The notes under the pieces are model-generated. The model worked only from the letters and a program-made list of their open reading frames with translations, was not told the DNA's origin and ran no database searches. Shown here in pieces: positions 48,096-59,340 of a stretch of DNA of 64,000 bases (the stretch's first letter is position 1; each line of letters begins with the position of its first letter). Position numbers and translations under genes: made by a program. The DNA lies in the NCBI GenBank assembly GCA_013399875.1, contig VXAZ01000607.1, forward strand, positions 870,945 to 934,944, read 5' to 3'. The DNA is from Gymnorhina tibicen (taxonomy: Eukaryota > Chordata > Aves > Passeriformes > Artamidae).

Positions 48096-49489
48096 TTTCT
48101 CTGCTCTCAGCCAAAGCTTCCCTCTCCTGGGGACGCTGCCACAGCGCAGCAAAAGCCACCAGCAGCTTTGTTTGGGACGGCCCGAGCCCAGTGCCACCAA
48201 ATCCCCATTTGGGTCGTGCTGCAGGGCCGGGGAGGCTGGGAGCCTGCGGAATCGGGGCACCAGGAGGTGACACGGGGACCGGGGCGGCCACCTCGGCTCT
48301 GGCAGCGCCCGGGCTGCTCCCAGGCTGCTGTTTACTTGTTGTGGTCCCTGCGTGTGCCGTGTGTGCATGCGTGTGGAGATTGTCTCCAACGTGACTCTGC
48401 ATTATCAGGGCTATAATGAGTCCTTGTTAAAGTGGATTTGATGGAATAATTATATTCCAAAAAAACCTGCGGGAAAGCGCTCTCCCCTCTTAAAGGGCAG
48501 GATCATCAAACGTTCTCGCCACATTATTTGCAGTCACACCTTCTGCTGCATCTGCTCCTTTTAAAATCTCTAACTCCAATCTGATCTGAATATATAAATC
48601 TGAATTATCACAGCAAAAGGAGATGTGCTCACACCTTTTTTTATCTGTTGCCATGGCGATTAGATAAAATTCACGCCAAGTCTCTGGGGAAGGATGAAAT
48701 GATTTCAGACAGAATCTCACCCCACTTGGTGAGAATAACGCCTGGAGCTACTTCCCTCTGTAACAGGTCTGGGCACATGTCGCAGCCAGAGAGGGTGGTA
48801 AGGGGTGGGGGAGAAGGCAGGACACCTTTGGAGATCTCGAGGTCGACGGGGGAAAAGGTTTTGCAGCACCCCCAGACAGGGAAGGACAGGACGACGCTCG
48901 CTCCGATCACATCAGGCGGCTCCGGCTGCGGCTCTGCCCGTCCCGGGCACAAGTGACAAAACCCAGCTGAAAAGGCCAAGCCTCGGCCAGCCCTGTGCCC
49001 TGTGGTCCCTCTCGGAGCTGCCCGCGTGGGGATCGCTCCCTGCACATGCCGGGCAGGCGGGGCAGCCTGGGAGCTGCCGGGTCCCAGCCACCGGCTCCGT
49101 GCCCGGCCACGGGGGACAGCGGGGACACGGCAGCAGGGTGGCCTCGTGCCCGGCACGCTCCAGCTCACGGCCTCCCGCTCTAAACCAGCCGGGCTGATCC
49201 CACACTCGGGCCAAGCCAACCCCAAACACCAACCCTCAGCAACTCCCCTCTGCCCCCAGACCTCTCCACGGCACCAAACGCACAAACAAGGGCAGCCTTT
49301 GGCCTCGCCGTGTTTATTCTGCCCCGGCTTCCAGCTTTTCCCCAGTAACAGGACCCTGATGTTCTCCAGAATGAGCCCATTGACACAAGGACAATGCCGA
49401 ATTATCCAGGTCCTGGCTCTTCTGCCCCCTGGATCATCCCCCCCGTGCCCCTCGGCACGCAGCACCCGCCTGGGGGGGAACGCTGTGCC
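48096..49489. promoter_or_regulatory. DSCAML1: Intron 3 with CNE-like island at 48.37-48.76 kb
   Basis: 48390-48700 is AT-rich and unique: gcattatcagggctataatg, ttgatggaataattatattcc, cacattatttgcagtcacac, gaatatataaatctgaattatc, gccatggcgattagataaaa. The rest, 48760-49489, is GC-rich and CpG-bearing with nothing recognised. Confidence 0.38.
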
Positions 49490-49534
49490 CAGAAATCCCA
49501 GAAATCCCAGAAATCCCAGAAATCCCAGAAATCC
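49490..49534 (+). repeat. 9-bp tandem repeat, five copies
   Basis: The unit cagaaatcc is repeated five times. It yields RNP/GFL repeats in overlapping frames on the two strands, so those frames are artefacts. Confidence 0.95.
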
Positions 49535-49610
49535 AGCTTCCTGCCTCGTCCCTGGACTCACCACGTCCCGGGATTGATTTCTGTGCAGTTCCACTTCTGC
49601 TGTCTCAGAG

Positions 49611-49623
49611 AAAAAAAAAAAAA
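49611..49623. repeat. Poly(A) tract, 13 bp
   Basis: Thirteen A after tgtctcagag. A homopolymer with no recognised retroelement. Confidence 0.9.
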
Positions 49624-51249
49624 TGTACCAGTGGCAGGGTGCAGCAGAGGAGAGCGAACATTTTGGGGGGGATTGGCCACACGGAACCACAAGGAAGCTG
49701 CTGCCCCTTCATTGCTCACACCACTAAACAGCAGCTGAGAAGAGTTTAAGGACCCCAGAACCAGCCTTGGGGACATCTGAGGATGGGACAGAAAGGGCCA
49801 TGCAGGTCAAATGAAGCTCACAGCTGCAGCACCACAAACAGATCAACTCAGGCAGAGATATTTTGGAAACTCCGAAAAGGCTCAGCCCACAACACACACA
49901 AAAACACCTCTAAAACTTCACAGAACTCAATTTTTTTTTTTTTTTTCAGCTCCTTCCTTCTGGCAAGCTTTACGTTTTGCTTTCCAGAGAAAAGGCTTTG
50001 TGGATAACCAGTGACTAAGTACATCCTCGTCTGCGCAGCCCTCAGAGGATTTGTATCAGGCTGGTGACAAAGGCAGCACCCTTGGAAACGCTGGTACCTT
50101 GACAAGTGCTCTATTTAGATTTTTTCCAACACAACCTATCAAGTACACAACACTGAAGCAGCAAATAACAGCTCAGCCCCGGGTTTGCCAGGCTGGTAAC
50201 GCTCACTGCCTCCAAATCCTGCTGCCCTCACCAGCCCCGGTGCTGTCCTTCCCACGGGCACAGCCTGCACGGGTGGCATTTGCGCCCAGCAGGGCAAAGC
50301 TGGACACGGTGACATCCCTGGGCCAGCTGGGGGAGCGGTTTGGGTGTGAGTGCACGGGCACGGGTGTGCTCAGAGGGTGGCAAAAGCCGAGCAGTGCCCA
50401 AATGAACACCTCGCAACAGCTGAGGAGGGGCTGAAATTGCTCAACCCCCACTTTGTGGTGTCTCCAGTGGCTCCCCGCGTTGTTTTTGCAAACTGCAGCT
50501 GGGCAGGCGCCCCGGGAGTGCCCACACACCTGGGCTCCACACTGCCACCACTGCCACACGCAACAACAATAAAACAATCAAAGAAAAGCTGTTTGCAGCG
50601 CTGAGTTCTCAAAGCAGCTTGCAGCGGGATTTTCTCACTCTCACTCCACGGAGAAGGGGTGAAGGGTGTGTAAACCCTGCTCAGCTGCTGTGCTCCCATT
50701 CAGCACCTCAAATACACACCAAGATGCACCGGGAGCAGCTGAGTTTGGGGTGTGATTGTCCCCCCAGGCCCTGCCCTGCCACAGCTGCTGCCCTCCCAGA
50801 CGGAGCAGCAGAGCCCTGCGAGCGGGGCTGCGTCTGCGGCGAGGCTGGGAACGCGAGGCAAGATTGATTCTGATGTGAGCACCAGCAAGGCAAATGGGTT
50901 TTTGAAAACCCTGTAATTTCTCCGCAACCCCTGACTTCTCTAAACACACAGCAGCGCAGTCAGGTGGGCACTAAACAAAAATGAGCTGCACTAATGATGA
51001 TTTATGTGCGGGATAACCTGCCATAAAGAGTTTATCTTTGATTTCAGGGTATGTTACGGCGTTGCCAAGTTAACCAAACAGCACAACTCGTCACCCAACC
51101 CCGGTGAGGGAGGCAGCAGCTCTCCAGCTGGGCTCTCGCCAGCGAGGCACCACCGAGGTTCTGCACCCACCGAAAGAGCAACAAGGTTTGGCTGAAAAAA
51201 ATGTGAGAGGTTGGGAGCCCTGTAATCCCAATTAATAAAGAAAAGATGA
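49624..51249. other. Intron 3 with poly(T) and mild AT islands
   Basis: 49780-50180 is AT-richer and contains a 16-bp poly(T) at 49931-49946. 50560-50590 has caacaacaataaaacaatc. 50950-51060 (gagctgcactaatgatgatt, gagtttatctttgatttcagg) and 51215-51250 (cccaattaataaagaaaag) are short CNE-like patches. No gene. Confidence 0.5.
49931..49946. repeat. Poly(T) tract, 16 bp
   Basis: Sixteen uninterrupted T between actcaa and cagctcc. Together with the following cag it looks like a splice acceptor on the plus strand, which is probably chance. Confidence 0.9.
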
Positions 51250-51450
51250 ATCAATCATAGAATTACAGAACAATTTGTCTTGGAAGAGACCTGCAAGTCC
51301 ACATTGTTCCACCCCTTGGCATGGGCAGGGACACCTTCCACTGTCCCAGGGTGCTCCGAGCCCTGTCCAGCCTGGCCTTGGACACCTCCCTGGATGGGGC
51401 AGCCACAGCTGCTCTGGATAACCTGTGCCAGAGAAGAATTTCTTCCTAGA
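51250..51450 (-). mobile_element. CR1 LINE fragment, minus orientation
   Basis: The plus strand reads aatcatagaattacagaaca (the reversed CR1 terminal repeat), gcatgggcagggacaccttc, cactgtcccagggtgctccg, tccagcctggccttggacac, ggatggggcagccacagctg. It is the best preserved CR1 3' end in the window. Confidence 0.93.
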
Positions 51451-53774
51451 AGCCAAGAAAGCTCACAAAAGGTTCCCCCCAGCCACATACGGAGGCAGAG
51501 GTTGAGTTCACAGGGGAAACACTCGCTGTCCCTGTGTCTGAACTGCAGGTATTTTGGTTTGCTTGGGGAAAAGACATTTACCATGAAAACAGTCACTTAA
51601 AAAGAGCCACAAAGAAGCCTGGATGGAGATCTTCCCTGCTCTGCACATCAGGACTGTTCCTCCCCTGCCGCACCTCGAGCTGCTGGGAAGATGCCCAGCC
51701 TTCCACAGGGAGCACTAGAGCAAAGTTTTGGGGAAAGCAGCGGGTTTGGCAGGCTGGAGCCAGGAGAGAGCACCGCGCTAGGCAGGCAGCCGCGAGCACG
51801 GCTCAGGTGCAGCGCCGCAGTCCCGGCACACCCTGCGCAGCCGGGTCCCACCGGGCACAGCCCATCGCCGGGACCGACCGGGACCGCGGGGCCTCGGCAC
51901 CACACCCCGGCCCTCCTCACCTCCACCCCGTTCCCTCCCCTCATCCTCCTCACTCGGAATCAGGGCAGACGCAGAGATTCAGCAGAGGTCAGGAAAAAAC
52001 ATATTTTTGGTAACAGCAAAGCCAGTTTTAGCTCTAACACACCAGCAACAAAAAAAAATAAGCTTCAGGCAGATACTATATTTGCAATCCAACGGCAAAA
52101 CATGTTTGCTTGTGTTGACTCTGCACTGTAACACAATTTATATGTTCTGTCTTTAGGGTAATTATTGCTTTAGAATGTTAAAATCGTTCCACCCTAATTA
52201 AATCATCATATTAAAAAATCCACTGCCACAGCAAACTTGGGAACGAGTCTGGTTAAGATCACGCGAGTGCACGGATGCTCAGTTGGCAAACCCGCTGCCG
52301 AGCCCGCCGGCCACGCGGGCTCCATCCTCCGGAATCCCAGACCAAAGGATGCCAAAACCACGGAGGAAACAACACCGCAGGCTGTCCTGCTGGCGGACCT
52401 CGTGTCCCACTCATCAAAGGCACCAGCCCATAGCGGGCAGAGCATCACCTGCCTCGCCCGAAATGCATCAAGAGCACCTCAGTGCCCCAGGGGACGGACA
52501 CCACAAACTCCTCGTTCCCACCCAGCACGCAGAAATCCACCTCGTGTCCCCACATCCACGCAGACACAGAAAGGCTGGCAAGGCCGTGGTGCCAGTCTGT
52601 CCCCTGCCAAAGGGTGCCTGCCCGGGTACCACCAGCCCGGGTACCTCCAGGCATGCAGGCTGTGCTGGGTCAGCACCTTGGCTGCACTCAGGGGGCACAG
52701 CCCACCAGCAAGAGCCACCACAGCCCCCAGGAGAACCGGCCACCCACCTCCAGGTGAAGCACTTTGCTCCTTAAGCTCCTCCTGCCAGTCCCAGCCCTGC
52801 TCCCGGTGGCCTCTGCTCCCCACGGCAGCACCGAGACGCGGAGGAGCACCGGGACTTGCTGACCTGTGAGCAAATATCAAGCGCAGAGCGCTCACTTTGG
52901 GCAAAATCCTTTAATTCCCTCTGGATCCCCCGGGGGAAGCAGTTATTGATTGCTTTACTACCAGCTCACACACGCTGTGCTGGGCAGCCAGCGCTGCCAT
53001 CAATAGCGGCTCCGCGGAGGAGCCAGGAGGTCACCCCGGAACACGGGGACACGGAGCTGGCCCCACGCCGTGCCCAGGACCTGCCACAGCCAGGTGGGAA
53101 CCCCTGCCAGAAATCACAGGGAAATACCGGGGAGAAACACCTGCACCCGCAGAGTCCCCAGCCAGGGGTGAGCGATGCCATCCCTCCCACAGCCCCTTCC
53201 CCACGCATGGAAGCCAGCTCGGAGTGGGACACGGCCCAGGCTACGGGGCAGGGACACGGCACAGGGAGGCCAAGCAGGTTCCATCCCAGGGAAAAGGGAA
53301 ACAACGGCCTTTTCACCAAGTTCCTTTCCCTGCGGCTGAATCAGTTGCGAAAACTCACAAGAGAAGGTGGAATTTGGACGGGAGCATCATCCCGACAAGA
53401 CAAACACCAGCCCTGACTGCAGGAGTCGCACACGGACAGCAGAGGCAGGCGCTGTCCCTGCTGTCCAAGCGCCAGTGCCAGGTACCCAAAGCGTCCTGCA
53501 GAAAACCAGGGCAGGGCACGTGTGCTGCCAAAATTACACTGAGCATCCCTCACCCTAGGGACACCCGGCCAGAGCACCCAGGAGAGCCTGGCCACAACAC
53601 CTCTGCTCACACCAGCAGCGCTTTCCAGTCTGGAGCCGCAAAATCACCAATAAAAGCCTTTGCTGGGCAGCACAGGCACAAGACAACAAGCCAAAACCAG
53701 ACCCTCCACGACAGCAAATGTCACACAGGGCAAAGCAGGTCCGATTTCCAAGAGAACAGGTGCTCCTCTCTTAC
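51451..53774. other. DSCAML1: Intron 3 start region, AT island at 52.0-52.27 kb
   Basis: The part nearest to exon 3. 51990-52260 is AT-rich and unique (gatactatatttgcaatcc, cacaatttatatgttctgtc, gggtaattattgctttagaa, ccaccctaattaaatcatca, tattaaaaaatccactgcc) and is CNE-like. 51780-51910 is CpG-rich. 52270-53774 is GC-rich with no repeat or gene recognised. Confidence 0.45.
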
Positions 53775-53921
53775 CTGGGATGATAGAAACGGTGTCTTTC
53801 TCCCAGGATACAACGCTAACATATTCCTGCACTGAAGAGGGGATGAGGCACTTGAAAACAGCCACGTTTCCACGCATCGACCTTTGGTCCTCCACCCGAA
53901 CGGTGTACGGTTCCCTGAAAA
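53775..53921 (-). CDS. DSCAML1: DSCAML1 exon 3: N-terminal half of Ig domain 2
   Basis: This 147-bp exon, phase 1 at both ends, joins in frame to exon 2: the split codon G|TT gives Val. It encodes [12 protein letters not shown] near the start and ends at VSIIP. It carries the first cysteine of Ig2 (residue 24 of the exon, in VFKCLIP) and the core tryptophan (residue 39, in VVSWEKD). The partner cysteine must be in exon 4, so the domain is split by intron 3, as I recall for DSCAM-family genes. The acceptor is ctttcctccacag and the donor CAG|gtaaga, both strong. The residues [20 protein letters not shown] are characteristic of DSCAML1. No frameshift or stop is present. Confidence 0.97.
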
Positions 53922-56299
53922 CTGTGGAGGAAAGCAGATGGTTGGTAGCATGACAGTGCTGGAGGAAAACACACTTCCTTTTGCTAGAATCCCACGTTTC
54001 CCAAACAAACCAACCCACCCAGCCACACGCTGCTTCCATCCCAAACACCTTCCCGGGGAAGGAAGGGGATTCTCTGCTGGGGAACGCGGCACTGGTCCCC
54101 CCGGGACAGAGGGACATCCGGCCCAGGTCCTGCTGCTGGGACCTGCCACGGTCCCCAGCGTCACCTGAGCTCGCCAGACTCAGCGTGGGGACCAAGGACG
54201 TTTTGTAGCTGCAATGTGCATCTGCTGAAAATGCATCCTGGGAGAGACAGCCCGTGGCACAGAGCCTGGGACCCTCCAAAACCCACCGCAGGAACATTTA
54301 AGGCAAGCAGATGACAATTTTCCGAGCCACGCCACATGTTCCCAGCACGTGCCCTATTTCTCAGCGAGGAGCATTTATTTGTGACAGCTCCGTGCTGCTC
54401 CCTGGACCAGCAGCAACGCTCCAGGAGCACCCGCTGGGTGAGGCGGACCCACCTCAGCCTCTCCAGCAAGACAAAGAGATGCCACCAGCCCCAGCCACCA
54501 CAAACTCCTGGAATTTAAGTGCAAAACGCAGTTGAGGGCAGCTCCCTCCTTACTGTGACAATTACTGTGCCCTGTAGGACATGGACACAATTGCCATCGT
54601 GACAAATACGCGTTCACTTTGTCACCTAACAACGCTCCCCGGCCAGAGCCGGAGCAGCTCAGCAAAGCCCTCAGCCCCACAAGGAAGGCGTTTTCCCTGA
54701 GTCCCTGTGGGCACTGCATCCCACACCTCGCACAGCCGAGCCAGCAGCGAGAGGGTGACAGCATTTCCACCCTCATTTCTGGGCTTTCAGGGCTCCCTGC
54801 TCAGAGATGTGCCATGAGGGCACGGGGAGAAGCCACCACGGAAAGGGGCTGCAGAGCCAAAGCAGATTAACCAGCAAAAGCTTCCTTAATCACCTGGAGC
54901 TGGGGTTTATTCACAGGCTTTAAAGGCCAGCGGGGAGCACCAGGAGCATCCTGAATGGTCCCTGCCACCACGGCAACCCCAGCTGGGAGCAGACCCTGGG
55001 CACAGCCCTGCTGCCTCCCTGACCTGTGCCAGCCCCACAGCCAGGGCTCCAGGCTTTTTCCTGCCACCAGGAATAACCCCAGGAAGGCAACACACAGCCA
55101 TGACCAGCGCACTTAAACCTCTCCACTGGCTGGAGAAATTTGCTCCATGGGCTCACCAACAGCTTTCCCAAGACTTCCAGAGATTTCTTCCCTCATATTT
55201 TCAGTTTCCACTGCATTTTATTTAATTGCTTGCTTTCTCCAGCTGTAATTGGCTCTCCGTGCTGCACTGCCATTAGAAAGCACTGGAGAGTGACTGGGAT
55301 GTGGGACGGCCAGGAGGGAGCAGAGCTGGGGAATGCTCCACAGCCATTTCCACTGCCATAAAGCCAGAGCAGCTCCAGGAGCCGGAGACATCCTGGTGGC
55401 CCCACTGGGCATCCACACCTCCCTCTAACAGAGAGGGAGGCTGAGCTCCCAGCCCAGCAGCAGGGTGCATTCAGTCCTGGATGGAGAAGGGGCTGAGAGC
55501 CAGGATTCCCTCTCTGCAATCCCAGGGCAGCTCTGGGCAAGTGGGATCCCAGCAGAGCCAACCCCGCCGTGCCCGGCACGAGGAGACCTCAGCTCCACAT
55601 TCACTACACCATCTGCTCCTCCACCACGCTGTGGTTTATAGGTAACCGGAGAGTGCTGGTAAATAATTCACTCTGCAGAAGGGGGTTAATACCAATTTAC
55701 TCCGCAGTACAAGGTATTAAAATAAAAAACCCTGTAGTCACTTCTGTCACGTTCCCTCTGCTAGCCCCACTTTTAATAGGTTACATAATGAAGCCATTCC
55801 TGGGCTATTAGCCCTCCTCAGCCTGGTCAATAATTTACTATAATGGCTTTTGGAATCAGCTCTTTGCCATATTCCTCCTTTATATTTATTTTATTTTTTG
55901 TTGCTCCTCTTAATAAGCCTTGGCAGGCTGGGGCTGGGTGCTGCAGTGGACACAGGACTGTGGGACACTGGGGGGGCCCCCAGCACGGACAGATGTGGCC
56001 CAGCTCCTCCCACAGCTGGGAAAAGCCTCTGTACGGGGTTGGGTGAGACAATCCCAGTTCAAAGGGACAGGAACTCTCCTGCCACCAGGCTGCAGCCACG
56101 CCACATTCTCCAGACGCTCGCTGGAGACCTCCGAGCTGCCCCTCCCACCCAGCACTCTGCCCTTCTCCCTGCTCCCTCCCATTGCAAGAACGCCACGCAG
56201 CAGCCCTGGTTCTGCACTCGATGGGCCAACTGGCCACGGAGAAGAGCAGGGAGAAACCAGCCCCTCGTGCAAAGCCCAGCGCCCACAGGGAGCTCCTAC
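53922..56299 (-). other. DSCAML1: DSCAML1 intron 2 (2,378 bp)
   Basis: This intron begins gtagga at 56299 and ends cctccacag at 53922. It is mostly GC-rich and without recognisable repeats. One AT-rich island lies at about 55610-55915, close downstream of exon 2, and holds a perfect 8-bp inverted repeat (ttaatacc at 55686-55693, ggtattaa at 55713-55720). A second AT-richer patch is at 55190-55265. A frame at 54867-55112 looks like a signal peptide but begins with GTG and has no supporting splice context, so it is not annotated as an exon. Confidence 0.93.
55610..55915. promoter_or_regulatory. DSCAML1: Candidate intronic enhancer or splicing element in intron 2
   Basis: An AT-rich unique island about 400 bp downstream of exon 2 in the sense direction. 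It includes the 8-bp inverted repeat at 55686-55720, gtaaataattcactctgcag, cttttaataggttacataatg, gtcaataatttactataatgg and a T-rich ttatattttattttttgttg-like stretch. Sequence of this kind close to an exon may be regulatory DNA or a splicing enhancer. Confidence 0.38.
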
Positions 56300-56617
56300 C
56301 TGCTTTAACACGGATATTTGGGCTCCTGATTTTGCCAGCCGAGTTCTCCGCGGTGCAGAAGTAGTCGTTGTCGTGGATAAAGCTATTGAAGGCTGATGGC
56401 GAGAAGGGGTAGAGCTGCAAAGTCCCATTGGCATGGACATGCCGGATGTGGGGCACATCGTAGATGTCGTCACCTGTGGCCAGGTACCACCGAAGGACGG
56501 CGCTGGGTGACCCTGCTGCCGGGCAGGGGATCACCACCCCCACTGTGCTGGAGAAGGTGACCTGCTGCAGGGAGTCGTTCACAAAGTAGAGGCTGGTTCC
56601 AACATCTTCAGCGTGTG
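56300..56617 (-). CDS. DSCAML1: DSCAML1 exon 2: first immunoglobulin domain
   Basis: This exon encodes the N-terminal Ig domain of DSCAML1, a single-pass cell-surface receptor that mediates homophilic adhesion and neurite self-avoidance. It is 318 bp long, phase 1 at both ends, with 105 complete codons. The 3' splice site is a pyrimidine-containing tract ending tgtccacag; the donor is CAG|gtagga. Counting from the first full codon, the Ig cysteines are at residues 31 (in IPCPAAG) and 87 (in YFCTAEN), with the core tryptophan at 43 (LRWYLATG). N-glycosylation sequons are NDS at 13-15 and NGT at 63-65. Wording such as FVNDSLQQ and [12 protein letters not shown] fits DSCAML1 rather than its paralogue DSCAM, which has NASLQE-type sequence there; this comparison is from memory. 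There is no start codon here, because the signal peptide lies in exon 1. Reading frame and splice sites are intact. Confidence 0.97.
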
Positions 56618-57469
56618 CTGTGGACAAAGCAGAGGCCACGAGGGCGGGGGGTCACCACAGGGATCGCCATCCCCCTGGCACAGAGACCCCCCTGGCACCG
56701 CGCCGTGCAGAGCAGGGGAGCGCAGGAGCATCCGTGCACGGCTGGGAGCACACAGGCCACCTTCACAGGCCAGTGCTCCTGCTGCCAGCACGGATCAGGG
56801 ATCACAGGCACCCCGGCAGGACGGCCAGGGGCTGTGCAGCCGAGCAGGGACATCCCGGGCAGCCCCCGAGGCTTCCCCAGGGGCACCCGGCTGGCTCTGA
56901 GCACCCACAGCCCCGAGGACAGCACGCCAAGCACAACCACCAGCACCGCTCCTCCTGCAAACCCCGACATTCCTGTGATCCCCCGGCCCGGAGCAGCCCC
57001 ATCCAGCACCCCAGATCCCCCACAGGCCCTCAGCACAGCCCTGCCGGCAACGCCAACACACCCAGCGCACATCATTGCCAGGCAGGGCAGAGATCTCCCC
57101 TGCTACCCTACCCCTGCCTCCAAGCCAGGAGAGGGGCAGGAAAACTGGGATCAGAGCTGCTGCCCTCTCCCAGAGCCACAGGGAGGGAGGCCCAGGCCCA
57201 CCCTGCCCTCAGCCTGAGCTTCTCCTGAGCATCCCCGTACCATCCAAACGAGGCCTGAGGTGGGCTCAGGGGCACAGTCCAGGCAGAGCTTGCGACCACC
57301 TGCACGCCCAGCAGCAGCTCTCACCGCTGGAGAACAGCGTTTCCCTTCCTGGGAAGTAGGGAATGGACCTCTGCACCCAGCTCCTCCGGCCCCTGCTTCC
57401 CACTCTCCTGCCCCACGAGCTCCCCCTTCCCAAGCCAAGCCAGCGAAATTGGCTATAAATAAGGATGAG

Positions 57470-57740
57470 GAGGCCCCCAGTCACTTAGATCCGCTTTCTT
57501 TTTTTAGCCGCACTCTTTCCAAGTGGGCGGAAGGACAGGGATCTGGGAAGGGCCCTCGGCGGGTGTATTAATAGCTGCGGCTGAGCGCACGCCCGTGGTG
57601 CCGCAGAGCCAATAAGCAGATCAGCACCGTGCCGCCGGTTCAGAACGAGTCACGGGGGACCCTCCCTGACCTCAATTCCTTAACTTGGGGAGGAGGGGAT
57701 GGCAGCAGGGGGGAGAAGGAAAGCCTCATCCGCACGCCTC
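57470..57740. promoter_or_regulatory. Mixed CpG-bearing island in intron 1
   Basis: Contains ggctataaataaggatg (TATA-like, 57450-57466), tttttttagccgcactctttcc, gtgtattaatagctgcggc, agccaataagcagatcagc (CCAAT-type) and scattered CpGs. It resembles a conserved or promoter-like element, but no exon 1 with a signal peptide is recognised on the minus strand. Confidence 0.3.
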
Positions 57741-58719
57741 GGCTCCGGAGGCGGCCACTCGCCCGAGGAAGGGCTGGTTGAGTGGCCACGGTCGCTCCAT
57801 CTCCACGCCAAGCTTCTCCAGCCAGGTGCCCGTCCTGCCTCGGAGCTGTGCCACCAGCCCAACTCACACCGTCCTCAACCGGGTCAGGATGGGACACCCC
57901 GGGACACCTCAGCCCTTCTCGGAGCAGAGTCCTCTCCATCCTTCTCCCAGATGGATGTACAACCTCGTGCCTCTTTCAGGATCTTGCTCTTGCTCTCTGC
58001 GTGCACAGCACAGAATCATCCCCAAAAATGACCGAGTTTCCTCCTGTGCCCACTCAGAGCCCTCTGTCCCACAGAAGAGATGAGCTGATAGCGAGGTCCA
58101 GCTCTGCCACCACACGAGACAACCAATTTACAGGTCACGGAATGATCTCCATGTCTCCCCACGCATCAATTCCCTGTGTCCACGCACAGGTGGAAGGAGA
58201 CAAAGCCATTTATTTTTCCCTCCCTGGCGGACAAGCACCGAAGACCGACGGACGGAGAGCAAGGCTCCAGCCGAGCCTTTGCAGAGCCACGGGGCCACCG
58301 CTCGGCCCTGCAGATGTCATCTTGTGACATCTCCAGGCTGCTTTGTCGTCATGAATCAGCATTTCCCTTCATCCGAGCAGCGCGGTGCTTCTCCCAAATA
58401 CATGAAAGGGGAAAAAAACGCACATTTGCAGGCAGAGGAAGGGAAACAAAGCCCGCACGAGCGGCACAGAGCTATTTGTGGCTGAGCCTGAGCTGAGCAG
58501 ATGATGGCTGGAGCCAGGGCACAGCAAAAGCCACCTTCAGCCTGGCTTTGGACCAAGGACATCCGGCTGTGCCCCGCGCTCCATCCAGAATCTCTCCCCA
58601 GCTCCCACGGCACAGCTTGAGAAGGCTCCTCCAGCACCCAGGGCCTGCCAGGGGAACATCTTCATCCTCGGCAGCACCAGGAGGGCTCAGAGCTGGACGG
58701 GTGAGGGGCTGGGGCGAGG

Positions 58720-59340
58720 AGTGGAAAAATACCTCATAAACAGAGAAATTCAGATTACCCATAAAGCTTTTTCAGGTCAAAGGGGGAAAGGGATTTTTAA
58801 TAGAAAATGGAGGTTATGGGATTGGCAATAGTTATGTGACAGACGCATAGAGTTAAATCCTCATAATCTCCTTTACCATTTAGCATTGAGCACCATCCTA
58901 ATTCCATGTTTCATAAAACTGTCTCCAAATCACTGGGAGAGATTAAAAATTTAGAAATAGCACAGCAATATTTTTAAACCAGAAATCACTGCTCACATCT
59001 GGTCAGATGTGCTGACCCTAACCTACATATCGAGGGCATTAATTCACATGAACCTGAAAAGAGGAGGCTGGGGGAGCTGAGATGGAACAGTTTCTGCTGG
59101 GAATGCAGCCTGGAGCCCAGCCTGGCTCCAGCTGGGAGCCCCACCGAGCCCAGCACAGGGCTGGACACTCGAGCTGGCTCTGAAAGGCAGGTGTTTTAAG
59201 TTATCAGAGCTCAATCTTCTTAAATTGTGGTAAATTACAACCTAGAGGTATTGAAATATTAATATCTCTATTCGAGCTGGGAGAAGCAAGTCATTTTGCT
59301 ATCATCCCTTCAGAATATTTACTAGTCTTGATGGCTGGAC
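58720..59340. promoter_or_regulatory. DSCAML1: Two candidate CNEs in intron 1
   Basis: 58720-59060 is AT-rich and unique (gattacccataaagctttt, ttttaatagaaaatggagg, ggattggcaatagttatgtg, catagagttaaatcctcat, ccatttagcattgagcacc, gagattaaaaatttagaaat, gggcattaattcacatgaac). 59200-59330 has cttaaattgtggtaaattac, gaaatattaatatctctattc and atttactagtcttgatgg. The GC-rich 59060-59170 between them shows nothing. Confidence 0.4.

Larger units (their letters stand above)
1..53774 (-). other. DSCAML1: DSCAML1 intron 3 (5' part, at least 53.8 kb)
   Basis: The intron starts with gtaaga at 53774 and runs off the left edge. It has GC-rich background broken by many AT-rich islands with homeodomain-type motifs, CpG-rich islands, CR1 fragments and simple repeats. 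No nested gene could be supported. Exon 4, expected to encode the second cysteine of Ig2, was not recognised, so the true intron is probably longer than the part visible. Confidence 0.85.

Noticed and set aside
48671..49690. Minus-strand open frame of 339 codons with GFLGFLG repeats
   Set aside because: The repeat comes from the 9-bp tandem array at 49490-49534, and the rest has no domain or splice support.
49931..49952. Poly(T) plus cag as a plus-strand splice acceptor
   Set aside because: No coding sequence of any recognised family follows; a homopolymer is enough explanation.
54867..55112. Minus-strand frame in intron 2 beginning like a signal peptide (RWSWLCVAFLGLFLVAG)
   Set aside because: It begins with GTG rather than ATG, lies after exon 2 in the gene, and has no clear donor that would join exon 3 in phase 1. 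Hydrophobicity is probably chance.
55827..56639. A single 270-codon open frame covering exon 2 taken as a whole protein
   Set aside because: Only 56300-56617 matches DSCAML1. The frame enters through a 3' splice site (cacag) and leaves through a donor (gtagga), and the outside parts are intron.
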